From NCBI GenBank assembly GCA_037178855.1, contig JASJZC010000006.1, forward strand, positions 5,642,001 through 5,706,000: a stretch of 64,000 nucleotides of DNA, written 5' to 3'. The DNA comes from Oscheius sp. JU75 (taxonomy: Eukaryota; Nematoda; Chromadorea; Rhabditida; Rhabditidae). Below are positions 1 through 10,127 of this stretch, piece after piece (positions within the stretch are counted from its first letter, which is position 1; each line of letters begins with the position of its first letter). The notes beneath the pieces are model-generated. The model was not told where the DNA came from and did no database searches. It worked only from the letters and a program-made list of their open reading frames with translations. The position numbers and the translations under genes were made by a program.

Positions 1-991
1 GGGAGACAAGAAGCAAGGAAAGAGAAGTACCTACTCAGCCTTTTTCTATTGAATTTTTCAACTTCAGCTCTGGAAGAGGCGGAAGAAGCAACCCACGAAC
101 TGATCAAAAAAGTTCAAGAGGGCAAGATTACAGTGAAGAAGAGCGACGACCGTCATACTTTCAAGCGTTCCCGTCTGGTCTCGGCAACTGAAGGGGGAAA
201 ACCAACTAAAGGCCCTGGAGAGGACGGGGAAATCACTGATCCATACGATGATGTGAGTTCTAGAGTTATCATTTCCTCATATTTTTGTGTTTACAAGCGA
301 ACTTTTGAGTCAGACCTGTTGCGAGAAAGATGCAGGTTGGCTTACCGATTATTTCACGTTTTAGTTTTTTTTTTTTTGGGAAGTAAGAGATGATAGCTAA
401 TTTGTAAAATTTTTGGCTGCCGACTAGTGAGGCGGAAAACTAGGCATTGACTACAACGCACCACGATTTTTCCAGCGCCATGTCCTCGGTAGTATAGTGG
501 TGAGTATCCGCGTCTGTCACATGCGAGACCCGGGTTCAATTCCCGGCCGGGGAGAACTTTTTTTTTTGCCAGCTAAACTGTTTTTCACTTATAAAGCTTC
601 TCTTTTTAGGATTTGGAATCCACGGCAACTATTCTCTGGCAAGAAAGACGTCAGGAAAACAATCAGAAGACGATTTTTGTTAAAGGAATGGAGATGAATC
701 GCGATAGTCTTCGCGAAACCTTCGAGCGGTATGGGAATATCCGAAGGATCAACATCAACGAGAGACAAAAACATGCTTTCATTGAGTTCAACCACCCAGC
801 AGAAGCCGAAACTGCAATTCGAGGGGTACGCTTGTCTTCCTTTCGGTTTGGCAATAAGTTTTCAGATGAACGGGCATTTTGTCAATGGCACCGGTGTCCA
901 TGTCTCTTTCGCTAAAAGACGAGAAGGAGGAGGACAGAGAGACGAACGAGGAGGAGCATTTGACGACATGTGTTCCAGTAATGTAGCTTAA
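1..991 (+). CDS. NELF-E-like RNA-binding protein, 3' part
   Basis: This is the C-terminal part of a protein resembling negative elongation factor E, the RNA-recognition subunit of the NELF complex that pauses RNA polymerase II in the nucleus. Exons read as 1-26, 68-252, 610-825 and 866-991 (TAA), all joining in frame; the 5' end lies outside the window. The first part is charged and contains the motif FKRSRLVS, which recalls the FKRS segment of NELF-E. An RRM follows: TIFVKGMEM is the RNP2-like strand and KHAFIEFNH the RNP1-like strand. The tail is rich in Gly, Arg and Asp. The 40-nt intron 826-865 interrupts the RRM. The long intron 253-609 carries a tRNA gene. The family assignment rests on the RRM plus the FKRS segment, so another RRM protein is possible. 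Confidence 0.65.
483..554 (+). tRNA. tRNA-Asp (GTC)
   Basis: The 72-nt sequence folds as a standard cloverleaf. TCCTCGG pairs with CCGGGGA, the anticodon loop is CTGTCAC with anticodon GTC, the T loop is GTTCAAT, and the discriminator is G. A run of T follows about 5 nt downstream and fits a Pol III terminator. It lies in sense orientation in an intron of the NELF-E-like gene. Confidence 0.95.
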
Positions 992-1091
992 TCGCGAGTC
1001 AATTCATACAGCATGTACAATTTTCGCTCACTTTATAAACGATCTCAAAACAAATTTGAATAATATGTGCTTCATGACGTTAAACTGTAAA

Positions 1092-1305
1092 CTAATCGTG
1101 ATGATGGTGTCCCAAGCCCAAAAGTTTTTTCATTCCTTGGTGGGCAACTTCTCGGAAAGCCGTACCTTTTACTTCACTCCAGATTCCTGTAACAAAAACT
1201 GTTTATGTGTCTGTGTCCCCCTTCCAATTCCTTCGTTTGAAACTAACCTGCATCGACGGAAAGGAAGAAAACGAGCAGAAGAACGAGAAAGAAGAATTTG
1301 AACAT
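1092..1305 (-). CDS. Secreted His-tailed peptide, two exons (50 aa)
   Basis: A 50-aa precursor from exons 1248-1305 and 1092-1186. Exon 1 encodes a hydrophobic signal peptide ending in SVDAG, interrupted after the first base of the Gly codon. Exon 2 encodes a mature peptide containing FREVAHQGMKKLLGLG and ending HHHHD. The peptide clearly belongs with the cluster at 7.6-11.2 kb: the same intron position, the same core and the same His-rich end. It lies apart from that cluster, head-to-head with the small secreted protein gene at 1810. The helix-like core suggests an antimicrobial or metal-binding secreted peptide, but that is inference; I know of no named family. Confidence 0.8.
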
Positions 1306-1809
1306 TCTGCAAAACAAAGTTTAAACAGGGACAAGAAAGACGGAGGTCAAAAAACAGATGAAACATCTGACAACGGAATATAAGGAGGTGACCTGTGATG
1401 ACCTTCACTCGTATTTATATTCGCAACTGGGACAAAACACAATGATATCATTGTTCTTTGAAGAAACTGCTAGACTTGGGTAAACAGACCTAAACTGCAC
1501 GGGTGCAGTTAGATCATTTTTTAGACCAAGCTGAGGCACAAGCAGGAGATAAGCATGTCGAAAACGAAGAATACTATTTTTTCGTTTAGGCATTTAGCTC
1601 TGATCCTTCCCCTGTGAGTATTATTCTACTGTGCTGTCCTGATCTATGAGCATGACTGTCTTCGGCCTGCTAACCAACCGTCTATAAATATACCTTAGTC
1701 GTCTTATTCCTTGCTGTCTACCATCGATTGAACATCCAATTTATTGTTCAATGCCAGACAAGAGGAAAAATGCTAGTTATAAAAGAAACATTTTGCTTCG
1801 TGAGCAGAT
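1306..1809. other. Intergenic, presumed divergent promoter region
   Basis: No reading frame here looks coding. The interval separates the divergent starts at 1305 (minus) and 1810 (plus) and probably holds both promoters. A short SL-like match on the minus strand near 1475-1490 lacks a 5' splice site and was not called. Confidence 0.5.
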
Positions 1810-2241
1810 ATGCGCCTTTATCTCTTCTTCATCCTGGCTGTAGCTATTCGTGGATCTTGTCGAAGTAAGAACAACAGTCTTCTCCATCTAAAGATGCTCA
1901 GTACTACGATGCTCACTTCAGTCGCAAGGGCTCCTACAAAGAGGCTTTTGTCGCCAAGGTCAAGAAGATGAGAGGGAAGAGTGGCAGCACTCTGTAAATG
2001 AACAAATGACTCCTAGGACAGAGTTGAGTTGACCACCTGAGGGGAAAGTTCTCGAAGACTGGAGTCGATAAACTGGTACTACTTCACTCTCTGTCTCTGT
2101 GTATCTGTTCAGTATGACGAGCAGCTTGGCTTCGAGGACTTTACGACTATGGCCAAGTTAGAAAGGAAGATTTTGAAAAAGTATGAAAAGGGCAAGGCTC
2201 CCGTCGCATCACAGGCTGTGATAGATTCTCCAACGATCTAA
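1810..2241 (+). CDS. Small secreted protein, unrecognised family
   Basis: ATG at 1810 begins a signal peptide (MRLYLFFILAVAIRGSC). After a 29-nt intron (1865-1893) the frame continues as NAQYYDAHFSRKGSYKEAF. The last exon begins after TGTTCAG at 2112 and reads YDEQLGFEDFTTMAKLER and so on to a stop at 2241. The junction between the middle and last exons is not certain: the clear donor GTAAAT at 1994 gives the wrong phase, while the weaker donor GTCAAG at 1959 keeps the good frame. I do not recognise the family. Function is unknown beyond likely secretion. Confidence 0.5.
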
Positions 2242-2416
2242 TACTCCAGTTTTTTGCTTCTTGAAAACTATATTCAACAAAAAGCCCTCGTTCTAGATTT
2301 GGTGATTGCATATAAATATTGTGTTCTTACCATAAACCTACCATAAGCAAGCGTTGAATCAAAAATCGATATTGTGTCTAGAACAATATTATTTTTATCA
2401 GTCCTCTCATCATGAG

Positions 2417-3863
2417 ATGAGTAACTTTCATGCAATTTTTCCAGAAGAATTTTGGACCGATAGTGATATCCACATCTCAAAGGTCAGTTTCATCCTAATG
2501 TTTTAAGTGAAAAGATACTCAATTCAGCTCAGTGATGACGAGTTCAAAAAACAGATAGACTACCTGGTAGGCCAGCTTGAACTGGAACACTTCGAGTTGG
2601 ATGAAAATGTAAAAGGTCATTTTTCTGCGGCTCTTATGAAACGAGCCAGCTATTCTCTTCCTCTTCCCGAACCTGTATCTTTACAAAGTTTATGGCCGAA
2701 GGATCTCATCGGTATCTTCTCTAAGGTGGCCGAATGAAAACAGATATAAAATATTGTTTAGATGCATTCGAAGGCTTTTGTGCGTTCCTTCCAACTCTGC
2801 AAAGAGGTCAACAGTCTCCTGAACAAGAATGTGACCCAGTTCAGTGTTCGAATTCGACGAGGGAACCTTTATCTTTTGGAAGTTCTCAAAAAAGAAGTGG
2901 GTTGTTTCAGACAATTTGTCACAAATACTCTAGGAAATGAGATTTTGTCGCGGTGGGATTGGCAGCCGAAATCATTGGCTCGTAAAAATCAAGGATCCTA
3001 GCTCAGTTATCCCTTTCACATTTGATGGTGCCGGCAGCTATTGGGACGGGAAAAAGTTTCTCGCACTGTTCAGCAGCATGAAATGGCCTTTCACGAGAAT
3101 CGAGCTTCGTCTAACCGGTACCTCTGGTATGCTCGTAAAGCCGTGGATGATTGGCGCGGACCTTCGGTTTCATCCTATACTAACAGATTTGGATACGTTA
3201 GAAGAGATTGTCAAGGAGACGGTTTGTTCGATTACTCAAAACGTTGATGATTTCAATTTCCAGAAACCTAAAAAGATCAAGGAAACTGGGAAGTGTGAAG
3301 ATTTTGAACGGCTGTTGTACATGACAGAACATGTCATCTCGGATCGTCAACTGAGTCTCGAACTGATTGTTAAATTTGTACAGGTGATGAATGCAGTAAG
3401 CAACAATAGGTCATTCTTTTAGGAATGGCAATCCGGAGACTGGAAATACAAATCAGAGACGATTGAATGCTGCCACGAAGAAACAAAACAAGCCCTTATT
3501 AGAGCGGTGTCGGGTGGGCGCACTCTTGTCCATACTGGGTCGGACTACACCATAACAGCTCTTCTGCCCAATCCCGACAACATATATCTCGTCGTCATTA
3601 TTACTTTTTCATATTCTGGGGAACGTGGCTTTAGCCACATTTCCTTTCATTCAAACGTCTCGTCTCTGCAACGTTTTGCCAGCATTCGACCCAACATACA
3701 CCCCAAATTCATGTATTCTATTCTATTGGATTACTCTGACTACAAAGGAGATTCCGAGAATGCTCTTAATGCTCAGGGTGTCTATGATGTCCTTATGACT
3801 TATGACCGTAGGTATTTCCCAATGATCCTAGGTTTGGACCGCGGCAGCTGCTGTTGTCAATAA
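2417..3863 (+). CDS. Unrecognised 429-aa protein, intact member of a local family
   Basis: Five exons join in frame: 2417-2482, 2528-2725, 2762-2896, 2934-3383 and 3423-3863. Introns are 36-45 nt with GT and AG ends. The ATG at 2417 matches the start of a decayed relative at 48844-49721, which supports the start and all the introns they share. Shared segments include FPEEFWTDSDIHISK, LSDDEF, YSLPLPEP, MHSKAFVRS, FTFDG and KPWMIG. There is no signal peptide or membrane segment. I do not recognise any domain. AATAAA overlaps the stop codon. The family seems to be lineage specific. Confidence 0.75.
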
Positions 3864-5923
3864 ACCTTTCAACCATGATGTCTGACTAAATTTGCCTCAA
3901 GTCGATCTCTCTACGTCACTGCCCTGGATATTGGAGAATATTGGGTCAGATTATATCGTCCTCTCGGTCTCTATCTTGTAGTCCCCTCTCTTTTTTTGTT
4001 TTCGATTCAAAGTCAAAGGAGTGTACGTAATTGAATCAACAGAAGTGACCGAGAATTGTCCTCGTGACGTGGCGTCCCGACCCCTCTCTCAGTCTTTATT
4101 TGGCTCCACAGACTATTTGTTCTCCTGACTGTTTTTGAGCAGATAGAGGGAGGTCCTATACTTGAAAACATTGGAGCACAAAACATGTATTTCTAAACTA
4201 ATTGTAAGCTTTTCCACGACAGTCTTCAAAGAAGAATTAAGATAAGACGTTTTTTGCGTACTTGGACCAAAGAACCACGCCTTTACAGCCCCCTTTAGAG
4301 ATTACCAAATCAGCATTTCTGGCGCCAGCACCATGTTCCCTACACGAACGTTTCGCAGATTCTTCCGAAAGGTTAGACTATTGTGGAGTTTAATGTGAGG
4401 TATTGATAGCTGTCTTGAGAGACCGTATAATATATTTTTGGCAGTTAGCAATATTGGCATCAGAGAGATTTTAAAATAAAAAGAATGAGAGCTTTGAATG
4501 AATGTGAATCTGTTAGTTGGTTCAAAAACGATTATCAAGTTTAGTTACGTTCTCCAAAGTACTCTCTGTAAATCCGACATTTCTGTAGAATTTAAAGCGG
4601 ACCTTTTTCTAGCTCAGAAAGGTTAAAGTACAGACGGATTTACAAGTCATTGCAAGTCAAGAATGCTCCGGCCAATAGTCTTGCAGTTTACTTGTGCTGG
4701 AAGGCTGTGTCTTTTTGACTATGAATTGTCAATAATGTAGGTTTTGAGAAAATATATCAGTGTCACATGGTCCCACAGAGAGAACTCGAGGAGCAACATG
4801 CTTCTAGTGTTTTGGTGCAGCATTCAGTAGTCGAAAGCTAGTAACTAATTACTGCCATAGTTGTTATATTTTTTAACAAGTCAGAGTTTATTGCTGACGG
4901 AGGCTGCTCCCGTCAAGTTTTTCTAGTTTTCTCTACAAGACCCATGTCAGAACTCATACTCGAAAAAATGGTCCAGACACTCGCTTTAAATAACTCATAA
5001 CCCGAAATAGACAATTCACTGTCTAATAGGAAAGCTATGAATACTTTTGAGTGCAAAGAAACCGAACGAGAACTTGCTAATTGGAAATAAATCGCCACGC
5101 TTTCGCCATCTGCCAAAAACGGGAAGGCGACTGTCTTTTCCGTCTTCTTTCTGCCGCGAATGTTGCCCTTTCTATATTTTGGTATCGACAAAAGTTAGTA
5201 TCTTTTCTATGTTGAGAATTTGAAAAATCAATAGAAATAGTTTTTGATCCCTGCGACCATTTCTCCGACATTAAAATTTACTTCCTAGTCTGGTCGAGAT
5301 AGCCGAATGGTTTTGGGAGAAGCTGATAGGAGCAACGAAAAAGGGACTCTTATCTCCGTATTTTTATTCATAGATAATATTTTTGTCTGGCAGAAAAAAT
5401 AATTGACTAAATGGTGGTCTTCGAAACAAATTACAATCCAGAACCGTTTGTTTCCATGCTTTCATGGGTCTGTCTCTTCTGCTCTCGTCTTTCTGTCCTT
5501 TTGTCTGTGTCACTTTCTCCCTCTGTGACTCGAACACTTTGTTGTTAAGACGCTGTCTTCAACAATCCCAGTGATGGTGTTCCTTTTCATTTGTGGCCGA
5601 ATAGCCCTTACACCACATGTGATGGTTCTGACAGCTTGTTTTCTCTCTCGCGACAAAACAAACGCTCAAAATTAGGGCGAAGGTCTTATAAACAGACGGT
5701 CACTATGCCTTATCTCAGGGTCCCCTGACTCTTCTTGTCGTTGACCAAGCTCCCATTTTCACTACCCCTAGTAGTCCCAAGCCCAAATGACCAGAGAAAG
5801 AACAACCATAACAGCCAATCAGTCTGGTAGTTGAGGCAGAGATCTGCCCTCTCTGCCTTTGACTGTAAACAATTGTCTTTTATCTCGACTGTCCTACAAA
5901 TCTAGCTGATTTATTTTCAGAAA
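3864..5923. other. Intergenic, no gene seen
   Basis: About 2 kb of AT-rich sequence without a convincing coding frame or RNA gene. Short ORFs near 4302-4538 and 4913-5271 have no splice or codon support. A 20-nt stretch at 5293 recalls the start of a tRNA-Ser, but no cloverleaf follows. Confidence 0.5.
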
Positions 5924-6421
5924 ATGCCTGTTGCAAAGTTTTCTTCTCACCTAACAGCTCCAAGAGAAGCCGAAGAGGACGACATTAGTGCCTTTAACGG
6001 TGAGTATTATCGCAACATTGTTTCTAAGCGGGGATATTTGAGAAAGTTGATGCTTTTAAAATTACAAGTAATACTAGCGCCTAGAACAAGATTGGTTTTT
6101 GAAAGTCAAAATATTTAGAGTACCCATACTCCTAGAGATGTCGGCGTTAGCAAGCTTGTCTCAAAGATGAAACTTGTGTAGAACTCTTAGCGTTGCTATG
6201 CCTTTGAAAGGTTCTTGTTGTTGAACTGCCCAGCTTCAATAATTCCGCCTTTGATCAAAACTTATGGTTAGTTCGCAATTTCAGACACTCGAAGGATGTC
6301 TCTCGTCCTACTCACAAACGCCGAGTTAGAGCCTGACTGTCCTATTGCCGACTATCGCTCTGGCGAATATCTGCGGCGAGTCATAGCGACCGAAAACAAG
6401 AAGGTCAAAAGCAAGCTTTAA
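5924..6421 (+). CDS. Small 70-aa intracellular protein, unknown function
   Basis: Two exons, 5924-5999 and 6285-6421, join in phase 1 across a 285-nt intron (GTGAGT..TTTCAG) and give exactly 70 codons plus a stop. ATG follows a TTTTCAG acceptor, which fits trans-splicing. The protein is charged, with segments REAEEDDISAFN and YRSGEYLRRVIATENKK, and has no signal peptide or membrane segment. AATAAA near 6472 gives the likely poly(A) signal. Its 3' end faces the 4-TM gene at 6507 and the 3' UTRs nearly meet. I do not recognise the family. Confidence 0.6.
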
Positions 6422-6506
6422 AATCCGATTTCATCTGCCGCTATTGTACATATTGACTCACTTTTATTATAAAAATAAACACCGGAATCGAATTGAAAAA
6501 CAATGA

Positions 6507-7385
6507 TTACGGTACAATTGGGCCGGCAGAAGGAGGTGGTGTAGTTTGGAACGTAGACGACGTGTCAAAGTTGAAGTTAAAAGATTGTTCGCGATCCTTT
6601 AAAAAGTTGTGGAAACTGTAGATTACCTAAACAGTACGGATGTACCTTGCTCAAATGATCTTACCTCTCCGAAGAAGGCCTGAACGATGATTCCGATGCA
6701 GAGACAGAGGGTAAAGAGAACGGTAAAGGCTGCCAATTGAGCGTCCAGATCCGTCTGTGAACCTGGTTTAGTATTGACGTTACCCAGGTCTTCGGCTAAA
6801 GAATAGACTATTCCCGTGTGAGCAGCGAGTGAGATGAGGAAAATGAGCAAACACAGTATGGTCAGAGCGATTGAGAGGGCCTGAAATGTTGAATGTGAAA
6901 GACCAGTAATTGGAGTTAATGGATAAACATTGCAAAGCGTTGTACTGAATATCAAATGGAACTTTGACAACGTTCAGCTCCTCACTTTTTTGTAAATACA
7001 GATGTTTTAAAAAGGCTTAAAAACCCGTGAATTTACCTGGAACAAGAGATAGGGGACTAAGTACAGTCTCTTCTCCTTAAAGACCCCGTATAGCATGGAT
7101 CCAAACACGACGACAGAGAAGGCGGCACTGGATAAAGTTTCTTCTCTTATTCTACGAACTCTACCTCATGACACTGTAAAAAACAACGGTGCTGTTTCTG
7201 GTGAAACTAAAAATGATGTTGATTGCGATGGACACATTCGTCAAGACTGCGATTATCCGGGCTCCTTTCTAAACAAATACTTCACAGTGAAGCAACGAAA
7301 AGACCTTAATATGAAGAGCCCCGCAACAGCAGTAATATTTGGGATCGTTCTGATCGAAAGGCGGTCGACTGACGTGGATAGACAT
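6507..7385 (-). CDS. Four-transmembrane protein (194 aa)
   Basis: Five exons on the minus strand: 7305-7385, 7175-7268, 7037-7140, 6665-6880 and 6507-6596, joining in frame to 194 aa. The N-terminus ends in a Cys cluster (YYCCCGALHIK). Four hydrophobic segments follow: around RIIAVLTNVSIAINIIF, SSAAFSVVVFGSMLYG, ALSIALTILCLLIFLIS and AAFTVLFTLCLCIGII. The tail is a short polar DREQSFNFNFD with Pro and Thr. The layout recalls the LAPTM or MARVEL-like nematode 4-TM proteins, and other members lie at 55.8-61.4 kb. A role in vesicle or lysosome membranes is a guess from topology only. Confidence 0.75.
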
Positions 7386-7651
7386 GGCCGACTGGCTGCT
7401 GTGAAGCAGCAAAATGGGGGGACTAGGCAGGATAGGGCTCTGTCAGCTCAGCTGCAATTGTATTCGCGCGAAATCAATCGCTGGAAATCGTTGTGATGAG
7501 CGAAAAACGGAAAAGGGGTGTGGAAATCGGGAAATGAGTCACGTCGGTTCCTGTCGCCAATCCCTGTCAATGTCAATGCACTCTTGCTTTTTGGTGCTAC
7601 TGCTGTACTTCTCTTTGTTATTGTCAAATGTTATAGGATGCAATCCGTTTA

Positions 7652-7917
7652 TTAGGCTTTGTGGTGCGAGTCATGATGTTGTCCGAGTCCTAAGGCCTTC
7701 TTCATTCCCTGGTGGGCGACCTCCCTGAAGCCCGTTCCAGCCACCTCGTGCAGAATTCCTGAAAAATTATCATTTCAATTCAGTTAGCAGTACAAGTGAC
7801 TTTTGTTGTTGACAGTTCTATACATTGTTTCTACAATACTTCCATAAGACTGAAAGTCTTACCTGCGTTGACGAACAGAACACAGGCGACGAGAAGTACG
7901 AGAAGGAACAACTTCAT
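7652..7917 (-). CDS. Secreted His-tailed peptide, two exons (53 aa)
   Basis: Exon 1 (7863-7917) encodes a signal peptide ending in FVNAG and is split after the first base of the Gly codon. Exon 2 (7652-7758) encodes ILHEVAGTGFREVAHQGMKK, then ALGLGQHHDSHHKA and a stop, followed by AATAAA at the stop. The total is 53 aa. It is nearly identical to the gene at 10916 in layout and core. It lies head-to-head with the one-exon peptide gene at 8305, so both may use the 390-bp region between them. Likely secreted; activity unknown. A helical core with a His-rich end would fit antimicrobial or metal-binding peptides, but this is inference. Confidence 0.85.
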
Positions 7918-8072
7918 GTTTCTGAAATAATTAGCAGATCAATAGAGTTATACTTAGAGAACATAAGACTACAGCAAAAGAAGACCAGTAGCAGTGAATT
8001 TTGAGAAAATATATAGGGGTCTGTCCTTGATTCTTCTCTAACAAATCTAAACATGTTGATGACACTAAGCGG

Positions 8073-8192
8073 GACAAACAAAAAAGACAGTAAAAGTACT
8101 GTAAACTGGTCTGAAAAGGCTAAAAATGACCAAGAAAGTTTATTGTTCTCGTCCTATGATTCCACTTGTTGACAGTAAGTCGAGGTCGTTCG
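8073..8192 (+). promoter_or_regulatory. Shared upstream block of peptide genes, copy 1
   Basis: This block of about 120 bp, 113 bp upstream of the peptide ATG at 8305, reappears as an inverted copy at 9449-9568 upstream of the peptide gene at 9338. The match runs almost without gaps, for example CCTATGATTCCACTTG and GTAAAAGTACTGTAAACTGG. A weaker copy lies at about 10660-10760. Conservation outside coding sequence can mean recent duplication or a kept control region. Confidence 0.6.
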
Positions 8193-8210
8193 GACGGGAG
8201 TGCAAGAGAA

Positions 8211-8216
8211 TATAAG
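8211..8216 (+). promoter_or_regulatory. TATA-like box
   Basis: TATAAG, 89 bp upstream of the ATG at 8305. The same element lies upstream of the peptide genes at 9338 (9426-9431, minus) and 10533 (10633-10638, minus) at similar distances, which supports a true core promoter. Confidence 0.5.
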
Positions 8217-8304
8217 TCAGTTGTGGACAACAGTTTTCGCATTCTGTTTTCTTTTTATTATCTTTGTACACTATTCTAAAGAGATTAGAAACCACTTTCA
8301 GACT

Positions 8305-8454
8305 ATGAAGGTCTTCTTCCTTCTCCTCGTCGTCTGTGCCTTCTTCGTTAACGCCGGCATTCTGCACGAGGCCAAGCAATTCGGAAAGATGGAGCTGGAA
8401 CACCAGGCTGCCAAGTCGCTGCTACCCAAGAGCTTGGGAGGACGAGGACGCTAA
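8305..8454 (+). CDS. Secreted peptide, one exon (49 aa)
   Basis: A 49-aa single-exon precursor. The signal peptide (MKVFFLLLVVCAFFVNA) is nearly identical to those of the genes at 9338 and 10533. The mature part starts GILHEAKQFGKMELEHQ and ends LGGRGR, so this copy has Arg where its sisters have GKHSHH. The core aligns with the two-exon peptides (G-I/L-L-H/N-E-A/V at the start, H-Q-x-x-K in the middle, L-G near the end), so I place them in one superfamily. TATAAG lies 89 bp upstream. Likely exported; activity unknown. Confidence 0.8.
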   Translation: MKVFFLLLVVCAFFVNAGILHEAKQFGKMELEHQAAKSLLPKSLGGRGR

Positions 8455-8794
8455 GAAAGCTTTCATCATTAAAGAAGAACGATGAAATAATCAGAGCCGT
8501 AATAAAACATTTCAAGAAAACATTTAATGTTGCTTTCAAAACTGAAAGATTCATTGGATTGCAACACTATATTCTACCGTTTGCATATGAGGATTTTTAG
8601 TACAACATTTTGAAGTCGCCTAAGTCACAAACTTTTCATCTTTGTAGGCTTCTTCGTTTCAACGGCTAATTAAAAGTGATGAAGCGTTCACACCTTATTC
8701 ATTCACTGTGTTATCTCCTGGGGTGACTGACACGAACATATTTTTCCAAAGAAAACTTTTATCTTTCCAATAGCTTTTTCACTTTGTTGAAGTC

Positions 8795-8897
8795 CCGTGC
8801 TGTCTTCCCTTGTGGGAAAGCTCTGCCAAAATCTCTTTCGACCTCTACATTCGCAGGGTCGGAAGCATTTAGTACCTCAAACTAGGATAAATAAACA
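8795..8897 (-). ncRNA. Variant spliced-leader RNA gene or SL pseudogene
   Basis: Homologous along its length to the SL1 RNA at 10028-10127. The 22-nt leader (8876-8897) ends in CTAGTTTGAG and differs from SL1 at four positions, including the first base. The 5' splice site GTA follows directly. The Sm-type site is changed (GAGATTTTGGCA in place of AAATTTTGGA). The 3' hairpin TTCCC/GGGAA is kept. Upstream, CTCAGCCGA near -60 is shared with the SL1 copy and may be the snRNA proximal element. The changed leader and Sm site suggest a variant leader or a decaying copy. Confidence 0.65.
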
Positions 8898-9182
8898 GAT
8901 GATTCTTCTAGCGTCAAATATTTAGAGACACTGGCTGTTGAAACGGTTCGGCTGAGCCGAGGGAAGAGAAAAAGAGACCGTTCACAAAACAAAATCCGCT
9001 ATAAATCCTAGGTCGATGTTTGTCTTTTTATGTTCCATAAAAGTATCTAATCTATCCATGTTGGATGCGTGGAAAGGTCAGGCACTGCCATTCATACAAG
9101 CAGATTTGAAAACATTTTAAAGTTTAAAACAATTGAATCGTGGAAAAATTTATTGTGGCGTTGGACTTTAGAGTTTCTCTCG

Positions 9183-9338
9183 CTAGTGGTGAGAGTGTTT
9201 TCCTCCAAGACCCTCGGGCATAATGGACTTCATGGCCTGATGTCCAAGCTCCCACTTGCCGTAGTTCTTGGCCTCGTTCAGAAGTCCAGCGTTGACGAAG
9301 AAGGCGCAGACGACGAGGAGAAGGAAGAAGATTTTCAT
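9183..9338 (-). CDS. Secreted His-tailed peptide, one exon (51 aa)
   Basis: A 51-aa precursor with signal peptide MKIFFLLLVVCAFFVNAG and mature part LLNEAKNYGKWELGHQ, ending LGGKHSHH. It is about 90 percent identical to the gene at 10378-10533. TATAAG on the minus strand lies at 9426-9431. The upstream block 9449-9568 is an inverted copy of 8073-8192. It lies between the two SL RNA genes. Likely exported; the KHSHH end could bind metal, but that is inference. Confidence 0.85.
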   Translation of the reverse strand: MKIFFLLLVVCAFFVNAGLLNEAKNYGKWELGHQAMKSIMPEGLGGKHSHH

Positions 9339-9448
9339 TGTCTGAAACTGTTTGATGTACGTTTGTTACAAGATCTGCAAGGGAAAACGGAGAAAGAAAT
9401 TGTGAAAACAGTTCTTCAATATTGGCTTATATTGTGTTGCACTCTCAC

Positions 9449-9568
9449 CAAACGACCTCGACTTACTGTCAACAAGTGGAATCATAGGACGAGAACAATA
9501 AGTTTTCTTGGTCATTTTTAGCCTTTGCAGACCAGTTTACAGTACTTTTACTCTGTCTTTTTTGTTTT
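9449..9568 (-). promoter_or_regulatory. Shared upstream block of peptide genes, copy 2 (inverted)
   Basis: Reverse complement of 8073-8192 with few mismatches. It lies 111 bp upstream of the peptide ATG at 9338, the same spacing as copy 1 has to the ATG at 8305. Confidence 0.6.
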
Positions 9569-10027
9569 GAGAACAGTATGCAGCAACAACATGTTTAAAC
9601 TCACAACCTGATCTGTTCAGAAAATCACGGCCACTCCCTATATATCCACTCAGAAGAGATTGGTCGCAGTTAGGCGGCCTTCTTTTTTTACTGTTGTTTT
9701 AATTGTAGTGATTCATAAATTATGGTTGCAAACAAATTAATGTTTGTTAAAACCTGTGAATGTGGTACTCCGCTCGTTCAAGTTTTCTAAACATTTTTAA
9801 GACATTTCCAATTCCGCGGCACCATTTTGTTTCGCCGCCTTCTTGCCAAACAGCAGTTCCCAAGTTTCTCCCAGAACTGGTTTGTCAACAAAAGTTTTGA
9901 CATGTTTGAGCTTTGAATTTTGACGAGCTCGCCAGCTTTTGGCTCGTGGTGACGGACAGACGGACAGATACATTGCGCTTTAGTAGTAGGGAGATTCAAC
10001 ATGCTGTGCTGTAGTCAGTAAATCTCT

Positions 10028-10127
10028 TGTTGCCTTCCCATGTGGGAAAGCCATTCCAAAATTTCTTTGAACCACTACCTTCGCAGGGTCGGGAGCATTT
10101 AATACCTCAAACTTGGGTAATTAAACC
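10028..10127 (-). ncRNA. SL1 spliced-leader RNA gene
   Basis: The first 22 nt (10106-10127) are an exact match to the nematode SL1 leader: GGTTTAATTACC at the 5' end and CAAGTTTGAG at the 3' end. GTATTAAATG follows directly as the 5' splice site. AAATTTTGGA at 10054-10063 fits the Sm site of SL RNAs. The hairpin CTTTCCCACATGGGAAGG closes the RNA, so the length is about 100 nt. The leader is donated to mRNAs by trans-splicing in the nucleus. In several nematodes SL1 genes sit in 5S rDNA repeats; here no 5S gene is seen and the neighbours are peptide genes. The exact 3' end is uncertain. Confidence 0.93.

Noticed and set aside
1470-1500. SL-like sequence with TTTACCCAAGT on the minus strand
   Set aside because: No 5' splice site, Sm site or hairpin follows it.
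5293-5320. Start of a tRNA-Ser
   Set aside because: Only about 20 nt match; no anticodon or T arm follows.
8770-8890. Minus-strand exon of a protein ending VKKLLER
   Set aside because: The frame looked coding, but it is the SL RNA body. The copy at 10028-10127 has an exact SL1 leader and the frame is not kept between the two.
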